From RUG721 sp040307385 (lineage in GTDB: Bacteria; Actinomycetota; Coriobacteriia; Coriobacteriales; Atopobiaceae): a stretch of 21,995 nt of DNA. The position numbers were made by a program, and so were the translations under genes. Of this stretch, positions 7,411 through 15,169 are shown in pieces (the stretch's first letter is position 1; each line of letters begins with the position of its first letter). The notes beneath the pieces were generated by a model, which was not told the DNA's origin, ran no database searches, and saw nothing but the letters and a program-made list of their open reading frames with translations. Location of the stretch: the NCBI GenBank assembly GCA_040307385.1, contig JAWRJQ010000046.1, forward strand, positions 1-21,995, given 5' to 3'.

Positions 7411-8310
7411 CTAGATGTAGAGGATGAACTTGCTCTCGTGCCTGCGGAACACGAACAGGCCCACGACGAGCATGCCTGCGGCGAAGCCCGCGCAGCCCAG
7501 AGTGAGCTCGAGGCTGGGCGCCTGACGCATGAGCAGGGCATCGCGCAGATAGGTCAGATACAGGTACATGGGGTTGAACCTCTCGAGCTCCTGGAGCCAC
7601 TCGGGGAGGATCATGATGGAGTAGAACATGGGCGTGAGGTAGATCCATGCCGTGAGGAAGACGCTCCAGAGGTGGATGATGTCGCGGAAGAATACCGCCG
7701 CGCATGACAGCAGCAGCGACAGCCCCACGCAGAACACCGACAGCATGAACACGCCGGGGATGAGATAAAGAATGTAGATCGAGGGCTCGTACCGGAAGAA
7801 GATCATGACCAGGATGACGGCTACGAGCGAGAACACGTAGTTGACCACCGAGAAGAGCACCTTCTGCACGGGGAAGACCCAGCGGTTGATCTTGACCTTC
7901 TTGAGCAGCGACGAGGCGTCGATGATGGAGGTGAGGCCCCGTGACGTGGCATCGCTCATGAGGTTGAACGCCGTGTTGCCGATGATGATGTAGAGCGGGA
8001 AGTTGGGGATGGAGTCGTCGGCGCGGCCCATCAGGCGCGTGAACACGGCGGCCATGATGATCATCATCATGAGGGGGTTCAGGACGCTCCAGGCAACGCC
8101 GAGCGCGCTGCGGCGGTATTTGAGCTTGAAATCTTTGGAGACGAGCTGGCGAAGAACGAAGCGGTCTCGTTTGTGAACGGGATACCAGGCATCCTTGCCG
8201 GATACCGTCGTGCGCGAAACGGCCTCTGATGCATCTGCAGTACGTGTAGGCTCCAACATTCCTCCAAGCAGACCGTACGCGGTCTCGAGATCATAGGAGT
8301 ATCCTACCAT
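7411..8310 (-). CDS. Polysaccharide ABC exporter, permease subunit (Wzm/TagG type, ABC-2)
   Basis: The 299-aa integral membrane protein belongs to the ABC-2 export permeases of O-antigen and teichoic acid systems. Its N-terminal cytoplasmic part ends in the family signature KDFKLKYRRSALGVAWSVLNP (about 60-79). It is followed by roughly six hydrophobic segments, including one at PLMMMIIMAAVF and a late LTLGCAGFAAGMLVVGLFVF, and by a short basic tail. The start is uncertain. I prefer the ATG at 8310 (AGGT five bases upstream); in-frame ATGs at 8361 and 8259 are alternatives, the latter with GGAGG only one base away. No terminator or clear promoter is visible in the 90 bases after the radical SAM gene, so co-transcription from upstream is possible. 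Confidence 0.88.
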   Translation of the reverse strand: MVGYSYDLETAYGLLGGMLEPTRTADASEAVSRTTVSGKDAWYPVHKRDRFVLRQLVSKDFKLKYRRSALGVAWSVLNPLMMMIIMAAVFTRLMGRADDSIPNFPLYIIIGNTAFNLMSDATSRGLTSIIDASSLLKKVKINRWVFPVQKVLFSVVNYVFSLVAVILVMIFFRYEPSIYILYLIPGVFMLSVFCVGLSLLLSCAAVFFRDIIHLWSVFLTAWIYLTPMFYSIMILPEWLQELERFNPMYLYLTYLRDALLMRQAPSLELTLGCAGFAAGMLVVGLFVFRRHESKFILYI

Positions 8311-8400
8311 AGCGACCTGCGGCCGCCGCCTGCGAGCATGCCGCACACACATCAGCTTCAAGTGCGGGCCGGCTGCTCGCCGCGTGCGTGCGCTGCGCCA

Positions 8401-9474
8401 TCAGAACAGCGTGCCCTTGAAGCACACCTTAGGACGCTGCGCGTCGTAATCCCAGCTATGGTGGGCGTCGCCCCGGCACACGCGCACGTGCTCGCAGGCG
8501 CGGCACTCCGCACACGAGTCGGAGAGATCGCGCCTGAACAGCTCGAAGCGGGCGTCCCACACATCGCGCAGGCGGTCGCGGCGGATGCTGCCTTGGATGG
8601 ACTCGGGACGGCGCTCGATGTCGAGGCACGCGCCGATATCGCCGTTGGACATGATGGAGGCCGTGTACACGCCTGCGCTGCAGAGCCAGTACCAATCGCG
8701 CACCTCGGCCTCGAGGTCCAGGCCCAGATAGTGGCTGCAGCCGTATTCGAGGGGATAGCCCGCGCGCCGTTTCTCGCGGATGAACTCGAACAGGACCCGG
8801 TAGTCGTGCGGGGTGAGCATGAGCTCGGGACGCAGAAGCGCTCGGCCGATGGGCTCGAGGTTGATCACGCGCCACGAATCGATGTCGAGGCCGTCCATGA
8901 TCTCGAACAGGGCGTCCAGCTGTCCGATGTTGCCATGGTTGACCACGGTGGTCACCTGCACCGCACGGAATGCGCCCACGTCGATGAGGTTCTGAATGCC
9001 CGCCATGGCGCGATCGTATCCGCCTGCGAGCCCGCGCAGCTCGTCGTGCGTCTCGCGCAGGCCATCGATGGAGACGGAGATGGTTCCCATGCCCGCCTCC
9101 GCCAAGCGCCGGGCGACCGCAGGTGTGATGAGCGTGGCATTGCTCGTCATGCCCCACCGGAAGCCACGGGCATGGGCATGGCCCATGATGTCGAAGAAGT
9201 CTGGGTTGAGCAGCGGTTCGCCGCCCGTGGCGCACAGCTGCATGCGCGTGGCGTCGAAGTCGGCGCCCACCTCGTCGATGATGCGGAGCCAGTCCTCGCG
9301 CGCGAGCTCGTCGTTTCGGGAGGACGTGCACGAGCTGCCGCAGTGAAAGCAGCGCTCGTTGCACTGAAGGGTGAGCTCGAGATAGAGCCTGCGCAGTTCA
9401 GGGGCACGGTACAGCGTGCGCGTGTAATCTGCCAGGGAAGCGAGATGCCCTGCTTTAACCGCCGTGCGGTTCAT
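8401..9474 (-). CDS. Radical SAM / SPASM-domain enzyme, probable lipoprotein or peptide maturase
   Basis: The 357-aa protein has the radical SAM cluster motif CNERCFHC (C38, C42, C45) followed by GGEP (84-87), which positions SAM. Its C-terminal region is of SPASM type: C265, then G278-X4-C283, then C321, C324, C327, C333 and a final C351, enough ligands for auxiliary iron-sulfur clusters. The residue where the usual CX3C partner falls after C333 is Ala337. SPASM enzymes typically modify small ribosomally made peptides. The preferred start, ATG at 9474, lies inside the 3' end of the 71-aa lipoprotein gene (20-base overlap), so the small protein is the obvious candidate substrate. The weak ribosome site (GGGAAG) fits translational coupling. 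A longer upstream reading frame is shadow sequence. The chemistry is unknown. Confidence 0.88.
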   Translation of the reverse strand: MNRTAVKAGHLASLADYTRTLYRAPELRRLYLELTLQCNERCFHCGSSCTSSRNDELAREDWLRIIDEVGADFDATRMQLCATGGEPLLNPDFFDIMGHAHARGFRWGMTSNATLITPAVARRLAEAGMGTISVSIDGLRETHDELRGLAGGYDRAMAGIQNLIDVGAFRAVQVTTVVNHGNIGQLDALFEIMDGLDIDSWRVINLEPIGRALLRPELMLTPHDYRVLFEFIREKRRAGYPLEYGCSHYLGLDLEAEVRDWYWLCSAGVYTASIMSNGDIGACLDIERRPESIQGSIRRDRLRDVWDARFELFRRDLSDSCAECRACEHVRVCRGDAHHSWDYDAQRPKVCFKGTLF

Positions 9475-9670
9475 CGCCGCTTCCCGAAGAATCGTCGTCC
9501 TCGGAGCCCTCGTCATCGAAGGGGCCGTCATCCGCAGGAGCACCGTAGACTTCGATGACGTCGTTCTCGGAGGGCTCGAACGAGGTGCATCCCGCAGGTC
9601 CCGCGCCCGCAAGGGCAAGAGCGGACAGGATGCCCGCAGCCGTGAAATCCCGGCGCGTGAGCTTCTTCAT
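9455..9670 (-). CDS. Small acidic Tat-type lipoprotein, probable radical SAM substrate
   Basis: This 71-aa protein starts MKKLTRRDFTAAGI, a twin-arginine signal (RRDF), followed by a hydrophobic stretch and a lipobox-like GPAGC with Cys28; Pro at -3 is atypical. Cleavage there would leave a 44-residue lipid-anchored tail with 15 Asp/Glu, many Gly and Ser, a VYGAPADDG segment early on and a -HGG end. There is no catalytic motif or globular domain, so the product looks like a substrate or tether, not an enzyme. AAGGAGG lies 7 bases before the ATG and its stop is inside the radical SAM gene. From memory, families called rSAM/lipoprotein systems pair a small lipoprotein with a radical SAM enzyme in Bacteroidetes; whether this pair is related needs a search. 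Confidence 0.82.
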   Translation of the reverse strand: MKKLTRRDFTAAGILSALALAGAGPAGCTSFEPSENDVIEVYGAPADDGPFDDEGSEDDDSSGSGDEPHGG

Positions 9671-9691
9671 GATGCCACCTCCTTCAAGACG

Positions 9692-9697
9692 ATTCTA
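9692..9697 (-). promoter_or_regulatory. Possible extended -10 promoter of the lipoprotein-radical SAM pair
   Basis: The minus strand carries TGTTAGAAT in the 64-base gap after plsY: an extended -10 (TGn) with TAGAAT at 9697-9692. No good -35 is visible. A start near 9685 would give a very short 5' leader that still contains the AAGGAGG ribosome site. It would allow the pair to be expressed apart from plsY. Confidence 0.35.
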
Positions 9698-9734
9698 ACA
9701 CCGCCTATACGCGGAAGCCGACGCAGATGGACCG

Positions 9735-10364
9735 CTACCGGTTGAAGAGACGCCGAAACCTGACGGAAAGCCCTGCCCGATGGGTGGATCCCTCCTTGAT
9801 GCCGCGCAGCTTCGACCAATGGCAGTACACGGTAAGCACCAGGAACACGTCCGCAATGGATGCGAGCTCGGGATGGCCGACGCACATCATCGCGATTGCA
9901 TAGAAGGCCATGGCAACCACGGCGGCAACGCTCAGATAACCCGAGATGACGATCGCCGCCACACCGACCACGGCTGCAAGGCAGCCCCACAGAGGATCCG
10001 AAAGGATGATGGTGGCGGCGATGGTGGCGGCGATGGTGGCGACGCCTTTTCCGCCCTTGAAGCGATGCCAGAAGGGAAACACGTGGCCGAGCGTCGCACC
10101 CAAACCTGCCCAGGGGATCGCAAGGTCTTCGAGTTGGGGGAATGCAAGACGGGCGATGAGGATGGCTAGAACGGTTTTCAGGACATCCCCCGCCAGACAG
10201 ATGAGCGCGGCTTTTCTGCCCAGCTTGCGGCCCACGTTCGCCATGCCGGGATTGCCGTCGCCCAGCACGAAGATCGATGTATGATGCGAGACGCGGGCGA
10301 TTACGTCGGCCGTGAGGAACGAGCCGAACGCATAGCCGATCAACAGGCATACGATGCGCTCCAT
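9735..10364 (-). CDS. PlsY-family glycerol-3-phosphate acyltransferase, diverged
   Basis: PlsY proteins transfer acyl groups from acyl-phosphate to glycerol-3-phosphate in the membrane. The 209-aa product has about five hydrophobic segments, a phosphate-loop-like GDGNPGMANVGRKLG (35-49) and GHVFPFWHRFKGGKGVAT (93-110) with the family's KGGKG. It departs from the usual GSGNIGATNV loop and from the SxP motif near the N-terminus (GSFLTAD here), so it may be a paralogue with altered substrate rather than the housekeeping PlsY. The segment ATIAATIAATI (109-119) is encoded by a 12-bp tandem repeat. The ATG at 10364 has GGGAGG five bases upstream. It is followed by the lipoprotein-radical SAM pair. 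I withhold the gene symbol because of the divergence. Confidence 0.85.
   Translation of the reverse strand: MERIVCLLIGYAFGSFLTADVIARVSHHTSIFVLGDGNPGMANVGRKLGRKAALICLAGDVLKTVLAILIARLAFPQLEDLAIPWAGLGATLGHVFPFWHRFKGGKGVATIAATIAATIILSDPLWGCLAAVVGVAAIVISGYLSVAAVVAMAFYAIAMMCVGHPELASIADVFLVLTVYCHWSKLRGIKEGSTHRAGLSVRFRRLFNR
10008..10043. repeat. 12-bp tandem repeat inside the plsY-like gene, three units
   Basis: The plus strand shows GATGGTGGCGGC three times in a row (10008-10019, 10020-10031, 10032-10043), the last with one changed base. The unit is in frame and encodes repeated Ala-Thr-Ile-Ala within a hydrophobic helix, directly after the KGGKG motif. Gain or loss of a unit would keep the frame and change the helix by four residues, about one turn. 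Confidence 0.8.
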
Positions 10365-10402
10365 GCAAGCCTCCCATCTCGCCGCGTATCGTCAGCTTAC
10401 CA

Positions 10403-10419
10403 GATGATCGGCGATCATC
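10403..10419. promoter_or_regulatory. 17-bp perfect palindrome upstream of plsY-like gene (operator candidate)
   Basis: GATGATCG-G-CGATCATC is an 8-bp perfect inverted repeat with a single central base, 38 bases ahead of the plsY-like ATG. Its size and place suit a dimeric repressor site. I could not assign a convincing promoter around it, and the regulator is unknown. Confidence 0.4.
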
Positions 10420-10431
10420 GCTCATCATCAC

Positions 10432-10460
10432 GGGGCGCTGTGCGCAGGCACCTGCGCCCC
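10432..10460. repeat. G+C-rich hairpin upstream of plsY-like gene
   Basis: GGGGCGC (10432-10438) pairs with GCGCCCC (10454-10460), and the middle can also fold as GCGCAGG/CCTGCGC. There is no T-run on either side, so a standard intrinsic terminator is unlikely. It might affect leader RNA structure if transcription of plsY starts upstream. Confidence 0.5.
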
Positions 10461-10510
10461 GCCCACTGCAGCAGGCTGCATCACGATCGGCATACACGCC
10501 GATTTACAGA

Positions 10511-10665
10511 AATGGCATAATTTTCCGCTTTTCTGCCGTTTTCGGGGCTCGATTCTCCATTGGGCTAAAACCTGCCCTCCGTTCGAGCAGGTCAGAAGGG
10601 CCATGAATGCGACCCCGTTTTTTCCGGTGTCGCTTTTCGGCAGAAAAGCGGAAAATTATGCCATT
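10511..10665. repeat. 155-bp element with perfect 28-bp terminal inverted repeats (MITE-like)
   Basis: The 28 bases at 10511-10538 (beginning AATGGCATAATTTTCC) recur as an exact reverse complement at 10638-10665. Inside, CGGGG and ATTC blocks on the left are mirrored on the right, and the tip is a 6-bp stem ACCTGC/GCAGGT around 11 bases, so the entire element can fold into one long imperfect hairpin. No open reading frame of note is enclosed. GATTT occurs at 10501-10505 and again at 10671-10675, each five bases outside the repeat ends, which could be a decayed target-site duplication. A non-autonomous transposable element or a dispersed palindromic repeat are the main readings. Confidence 0.85.
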
Positions 10666-10697
10666 CTAGCGATTTCACGTGTATGCGTCGCTCAGGA

Positions 10698-10721
10698 GCT
10701 CCGGGGCCGAGGCCTCGGAGC
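10698..10721. repeat. Near-perfect 24-bp G+C palindrome downstream of tRNA-Asn
   Basis: GCTCCGGGGCC and GGCCTCGGAGC flank a 2-base centre (GA) and pair over 11 positions with one G-T pair. It lies between the 155-bp inverted-repeat element and the tRNA terminator. No T-run follows on either strand, so it is not a clear terminator. Together with the repeat element it fills the 421 bases between the plsY-like start and the tRNA terminator; I see no gene there. Confidence 0.6.
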
Positions 10722-10785
10722 GACTTCCTTCGGGGCCACCCGCCTTCCGCAAACGGCGCATGCGGGACGCACCTGGCGCGTACGT

Positions 10786-10820
10786 AAAGAAAACAGGCCA
10801 GAGAACACATCTCTGACCTG
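10786..10820 (-). terminator. Intrinsic terminator of the tRNA-Asn transcript
   Basis: On the minus strand CAGGTCAGAG (10820-10811) pairs with CTCTGGCCTG (10803-10794) across a 7-base loop, with one G-U pair, followed by TTTTCTTT (10793-10786). It begins 10 bases after the tRNA CCA end. Confidence 0.88.
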
Positions 10821-10830
10821 CAAAGATTCC

Positions 10831-10905
10831 TGGCTCCCCCGGCTGGATTTGAACCAGCGACACACGGATTAACAGTCCGCCGCGCTACCGCTGCGCCACG
10901 GGGGA
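10831..10905 (-). tRNA. tRNA-Asn (anticodon GTT)
   Basis: The minus strand folds as a complete cloverleaf: acceptor TCCCCCG with CGGGGGA and discriminator G, a D arm in GGCGCAGCGGTAGCGC, an anticodon stem around CTGTTAA with GTT at 10873-10871, and a T arm ending in GGTTCAAATCC. CCA is encoded at 10833-10831, giving 75 nt. It has its own promoter overlapping the end of rpoD and its own terminator. Confidence 0.97.
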
Positions 10906-10924
10906 ATCTGAGGTGCGGTTAAAG

Positions 10925-10953
10925 AGTATAGAGCTTATGCCCTCCGCATGCAA
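10925..10953 (-). promoter_or_regulatory. Promoter of tRNA-Asn
   Basis: TTGCAT (10953-10948) and TATACT (10930-10925) are separated by exactly 17 bases on the minus strand, close to the sigma-70 consensus. The predicted start near 10918 is about 13 bases before the mature tRNA 5' end. It begins 10 bases after the rpoD stop, so the tRNA can be made independently, with rpoD read-through also possible. Confidence 0.8.
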
Positions 10954-10962
10954 ACGCTATTT

Positions 10963-12348
<1,386 letters not shown>

Positions 12349-12392
12349 GAGGTGACCTCTTTCTCTTGAAAGCCTATATAGTCTACCCAAAA

Positions 12393-14225
12393 TCACATAT
12401 TCGTTGCACGGGACATGAACCCCGTGAGCTCGTTGATCCGTTTCTGCAAGGTCGAGGCCTCCTCGAACAGCGCGCGCAGGGCCTCGCCATCCAAACCCGC
12501 CTGGCCATGAAGCGCCGCCTTGACCTGCTTGAGCCTGCGCTTGGCGGAGGCGAGCTCGAGCGCATCGAGATATGCGGACGCGCGCTGCACGGCATCCTCG
12601 CCCGATGCCGCTCCCTCCCCCGCCGAAAGCAGCTGCGCAGCAGCAGGCTCGACAGACAGCGCAGACGCCACCACGCCCTTGGGTTCGGTGCCGTCGGGCG
12701 TGGAGAGCATGGCCCACAGCATCGCCTCATGACGCGCATCGGCCCAGGTGAGAGAGGTCATACGGGACGCGAGCGGACGCAGGTTGTCGGGATAGAGCGC
12801 GATCAGCGCAAGCAGCTCCCGCTCGATCTTGAGCTGGCGCCGCTCGCTCATCGAGATCGACTCGTAGGAGAGCTCGGGCTGCGGATCGCTGCGCTGCTCG
12901 CCGCCGTGAACCGCAGGCGCGTCCGCATGCCTGGACAGCGGCTTCTCGCGGATGGCGTTCTTGACGGCGTCCACCTCGATGCCGGGCAGGCGATACGCCA
13001 CCTTGGTGGCGAGCTCGTCGATCAAAACCGATCGCTTGAGCGGGGCGAGCACCTCGACCACGTCGTCGAGCGCCTTGACGCGCCGTCCGGGCGTGGAAAG
13101 ATCATGCTTGTCGAGACGAACATCGATCACGAAATCGATGAGCGGGCGTGCGGCATCGAGCTCGGCTTGGAGCTGCGCAGGCGTATGGCTGGCCAGAAAC
13201 TCAGCGGGATCCTGGCCGTTGGGCAGCACCACGCACAGAAGGTTGGCCTCGGTTTTATCGACGTACTGCACCGTGCGCTCGGCAGCATGCTGACCTGCGG
13301 CGTCGCCGTCGAAGAGGCAGATGATCCTGCCGATGCGATAGCGTGCGAGCATGCGGATATGGTCGAGGGTGAGCGCCGTGCCGAGCGCCGCGACCGCATT
13401 GGCGAACCCCGCCTCATGCAGGGAGATCACATCGGTATACCCCTCGCAGATGATGGCCGTGCCCGTGGCGGTGATCATCTCCTTGGCGCGGTCGAGCGCA
13501 TACAGGTTCTTGGATTTGTGGAACACGGGAGTCTCGCTGGAGTTGAGGTACTTGGGCTCGCCCTTGCCCAGCACCCGCCCGCCGAAGGCGATGGCGCGCC
13601 CCTGGTCGTCGTGGATGGGGAACATCACACGCTCGTAGAAGCGGTCGGATGCGCGGTTGCCGCGATCAACCGAGAGATTGGCCGTGCGGATCTCGGCGAT
13701 CGAGAAGCCCTTCGTGCGCAGGTGCGCAACGAGCGCCCCGCGCCCGGGCGCATAGCCGAGACGCCACCGCTTGCAGATCTCGGATCCGAAGCCGCGTGCC
13801 GCAAGATAGGAGCGCGCGGCGGCGGCACCCTCGCACTTGCCGCGCATGAGCTGCAGATGATAATAGGACTCCGCCTCGGCGAGGCACTCGATGAGGCGAT
13901 TGCGCCGAGGCCCTTTCGGACCGGTCGCAGAGCTCTCCTCGATCTCGATGCCCGCCTTCTCGGCAAGCGCCCGCACGGCATCTGCGAACTCGAGGTTGTC
14001 GCGTTTACGGATATAGGAGATGGCGTCGCCGCCCGTTTGGCAGGCGCCGAAGCAGTACCAGAGCCCCGTGGACGGATTGACCTTGAACGAGGGCGTCTTC
14101 TCGTTATGGAACGGGCAGCAGCCCCAGAACTCCTGGCCGCGCTGCTTGAGCTCCACGGTTTCGGAGACGAGATCGACGATGTTGACTGCTTGGCGAACGC
14201 GCTGGATATCATCGTCGCCGATCAC
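12393..14225 (-). CDS. dnaG: DNA primase
   Basis: DnaG makes RNA primers at the replication fork. The 610-aa product has an N-terminal zinc ribbon with C37, H40, C58 and C62. The spacing is CX2HX17CX3C rather than the usual CX2C at the end. The TOPRIM catalytic domain shows EGYTDV (261-266) and DGDAAG (306-311), which hold the metal-binding acidic residues. The C-terminal part, which in the family binds DnaB helicase, is less conserved. The start is GTG at 14225, overlapping the ribF TGA as GTGA, with GGGGAGGTG upstream inside ribF. Primase is therefore probably coupled translationally to ribF and expressed with the ribosome-factor operon. Confidence 0.96.
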   Translation of the reverse strand: MIGDDDIQRVRQAVNIVDLVSETVELKQRGQEFWGCCPFHNEKTPSFKVNPSTGLWYCFGACQTGGDAISYIRKRDNLEFADAVRALAEKAGIEIEESSATGPKGPRRNRLIECLAEAESYYHLQLMRGKCEGAAAARSYLAARGFGSEICKRWRLGYAPGRGALVAHLRTKGFSIAEIRTANLSVDRGNRASDRFYERVMFPIHDDQGRAIAFGGRVLGKGEPKYLNSSETPVFHKSKNLYALDRAKEMITATGTAIICEGYTDVISLHEAGFANAVAALGTALTLDHIRMLARYRIGRIICLFDGDAAGQHAAERTVQYVDKTEANLLCVVLPNGQDPAEFLASHTPAQLQAELDAARPLIDFVIDVRLDKHDLSTPGRRVKALDDVVEVLAPLKRSVLIDELATKVAYRLPGIEVDAVKNAIREKPLSRHADAPAVHGGEQRSDPQPELSYESISMSERRQLKIERELLALIALYPDNLRPLASRMTSLTWADARHEAMLWAMLSTPDGTEPKGVVASALSVEPAAAQLLSAGEGAASGEDAVQRASAYLDALELASAKRRLKQVKAALHGQAGLDGEALRALFEEASTLQKRINELTGFMSRATNM

Positions 14226-15169
14226 GCGCCCACCTCCCCGGATGCAAACATGATATTGGGATGTTGTACCCAGTTTTCGCAGGCGCTATCATCCGCTTCG
14301 GGGAGCGGTTCGACGAACACCGCCGAGCAGGAGCGCGCATCGGCGGGAAGCGAGCCGCGCACGACATGCGCGGAGCACGATGCGGCATCGAGGCGGACGA
14401 CGACGGGATACGCCGTCGTCGCGCACGCGGCATAGCAGGCGTATACGCCCGCCTTGGGCATGCAGGACCGGCTATCGAAGGACAGGACGGCCCCTCCCTG
14501 CGCGCAGGAGATGCCCGCCCGCATCATGTGATGGCGGGCGAGCAGCGCCTGAGCTTCCCTTAGACGCCCCGCTTTGAGCAGCGCCCTGATGCGCGTGGAC
14601 GAGACGGGCGCGCCGCCAACCTCCACGAGCGGATGGCCGTGGACGTCGAAGCCGTGGCATGCGCCGAGACGCGCGATATCGGAAGGCGATCCCGCGCCGT
14701 CCGCCCCGAAGGTGAAGTCCTCGCCCACGTGGATGGACCGGGGCTTCACGATGCCGCCCAGCACCTCGAGCGTGAACGCCTCATAGCTGCAGCGCGAGAA
14801 GTCCCAGGTGAAATCGAACGCGATGACGAGATCGGGCTTGGTGAGGAACAGCGCGCGGATGCGGTCGTCATCGGTGCAGAGGTGCTCGGGATTGCGGCGG
14901 GAGAGCACCTCCGAGGGGTCGGGAACGAAGGTCACGAGGGCGAGCGGAAGTCCGCGCTTCTCCGCCTCGGCGCGCGCCGCATCGATAAGGAGCCTGTGTC
15001 CCAGATGCATGCCGTCGAAGGCGCCGATCACGCAGACGAAGGGCGCATCGGGTCCGCATGCCGAGCCGGGTTTGCGATAGAGCGTGGCGCCCTGCACACG
15101 GCGTTCTTCGAAACGACTCCCGTTGAGGAAAAGGGCACGGCGTATGAGCTGCACGGGCGACTCCGTCAT
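14222..15169 (-). CDS. ribF: RibF-type FAD synthetase with degenerate riboflavin kinase domain
   Basis: Bifunctional RibF phosphorylates riboflavin to FMN and adenylates FMN to FAD. The N-terminal adenylyltransferase half of this 315-aa protein is intact in outline: GAFDGMHLGH (49-58), VTFVPDP (79-85), DFTFGADGAGS (151-161) and VSSTRIRALL (189-198). The C-terminal half (about 205-315) should contain the riboflavin kinase, but the GR-x-LGFPTAN motif is missing. Only a remnant resembling LPxxGVYA is seen as MPKAGVYACYA (237-247), and no NxGxxPT or catalytic Glu motif is evident. Kinase activity is therefore doubtful. The start overlaps truB as ATGA and the stop overlaps dnaG. The conserved neighbourhood (rbfA-truB-ribF) supports the identity. 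Confidence 0.9.
   Translation of the reverse strand: MTESPVQLIRRALFLNGSRFEERRVQGATLYRKPGSACGPDAPFVCVIGAFDGMHLGHRLLIDAARAEAEKRGLPLALVTFVPDPSEVLSRRNPEHLCTDDDRIRALFLTKPDLVIAFDFTWDFSRCSYEAFTLEVLGGIVKPRSIHVGEDFTFGADGAGSPSDIARLGACHGFDVHGHPLVEVGGAPVSSTRIRALLKAGRLREAQALLARHHMMRAGISCAQGGAVLSFDSRSCMPKAGVYACYAACATTAYPVVVRLDAASCSAHVVRGSLPADARSCSAVFVEPLPEADDSACENWVQHPNIMFASGEVGA

Noticed and set aside
10432..10460. Intrinsic terminator upstream of the plsY-like gene
   Set aside because: The stem is strong but lacks a T-run on either strand.
10592..10872. Small open frames on both strands across the inverted repeat and tRNA-Asn
   Set aside because: They read through a structured repeat, a terminator and a tRNA, have no ribosome site and no family resemblance.
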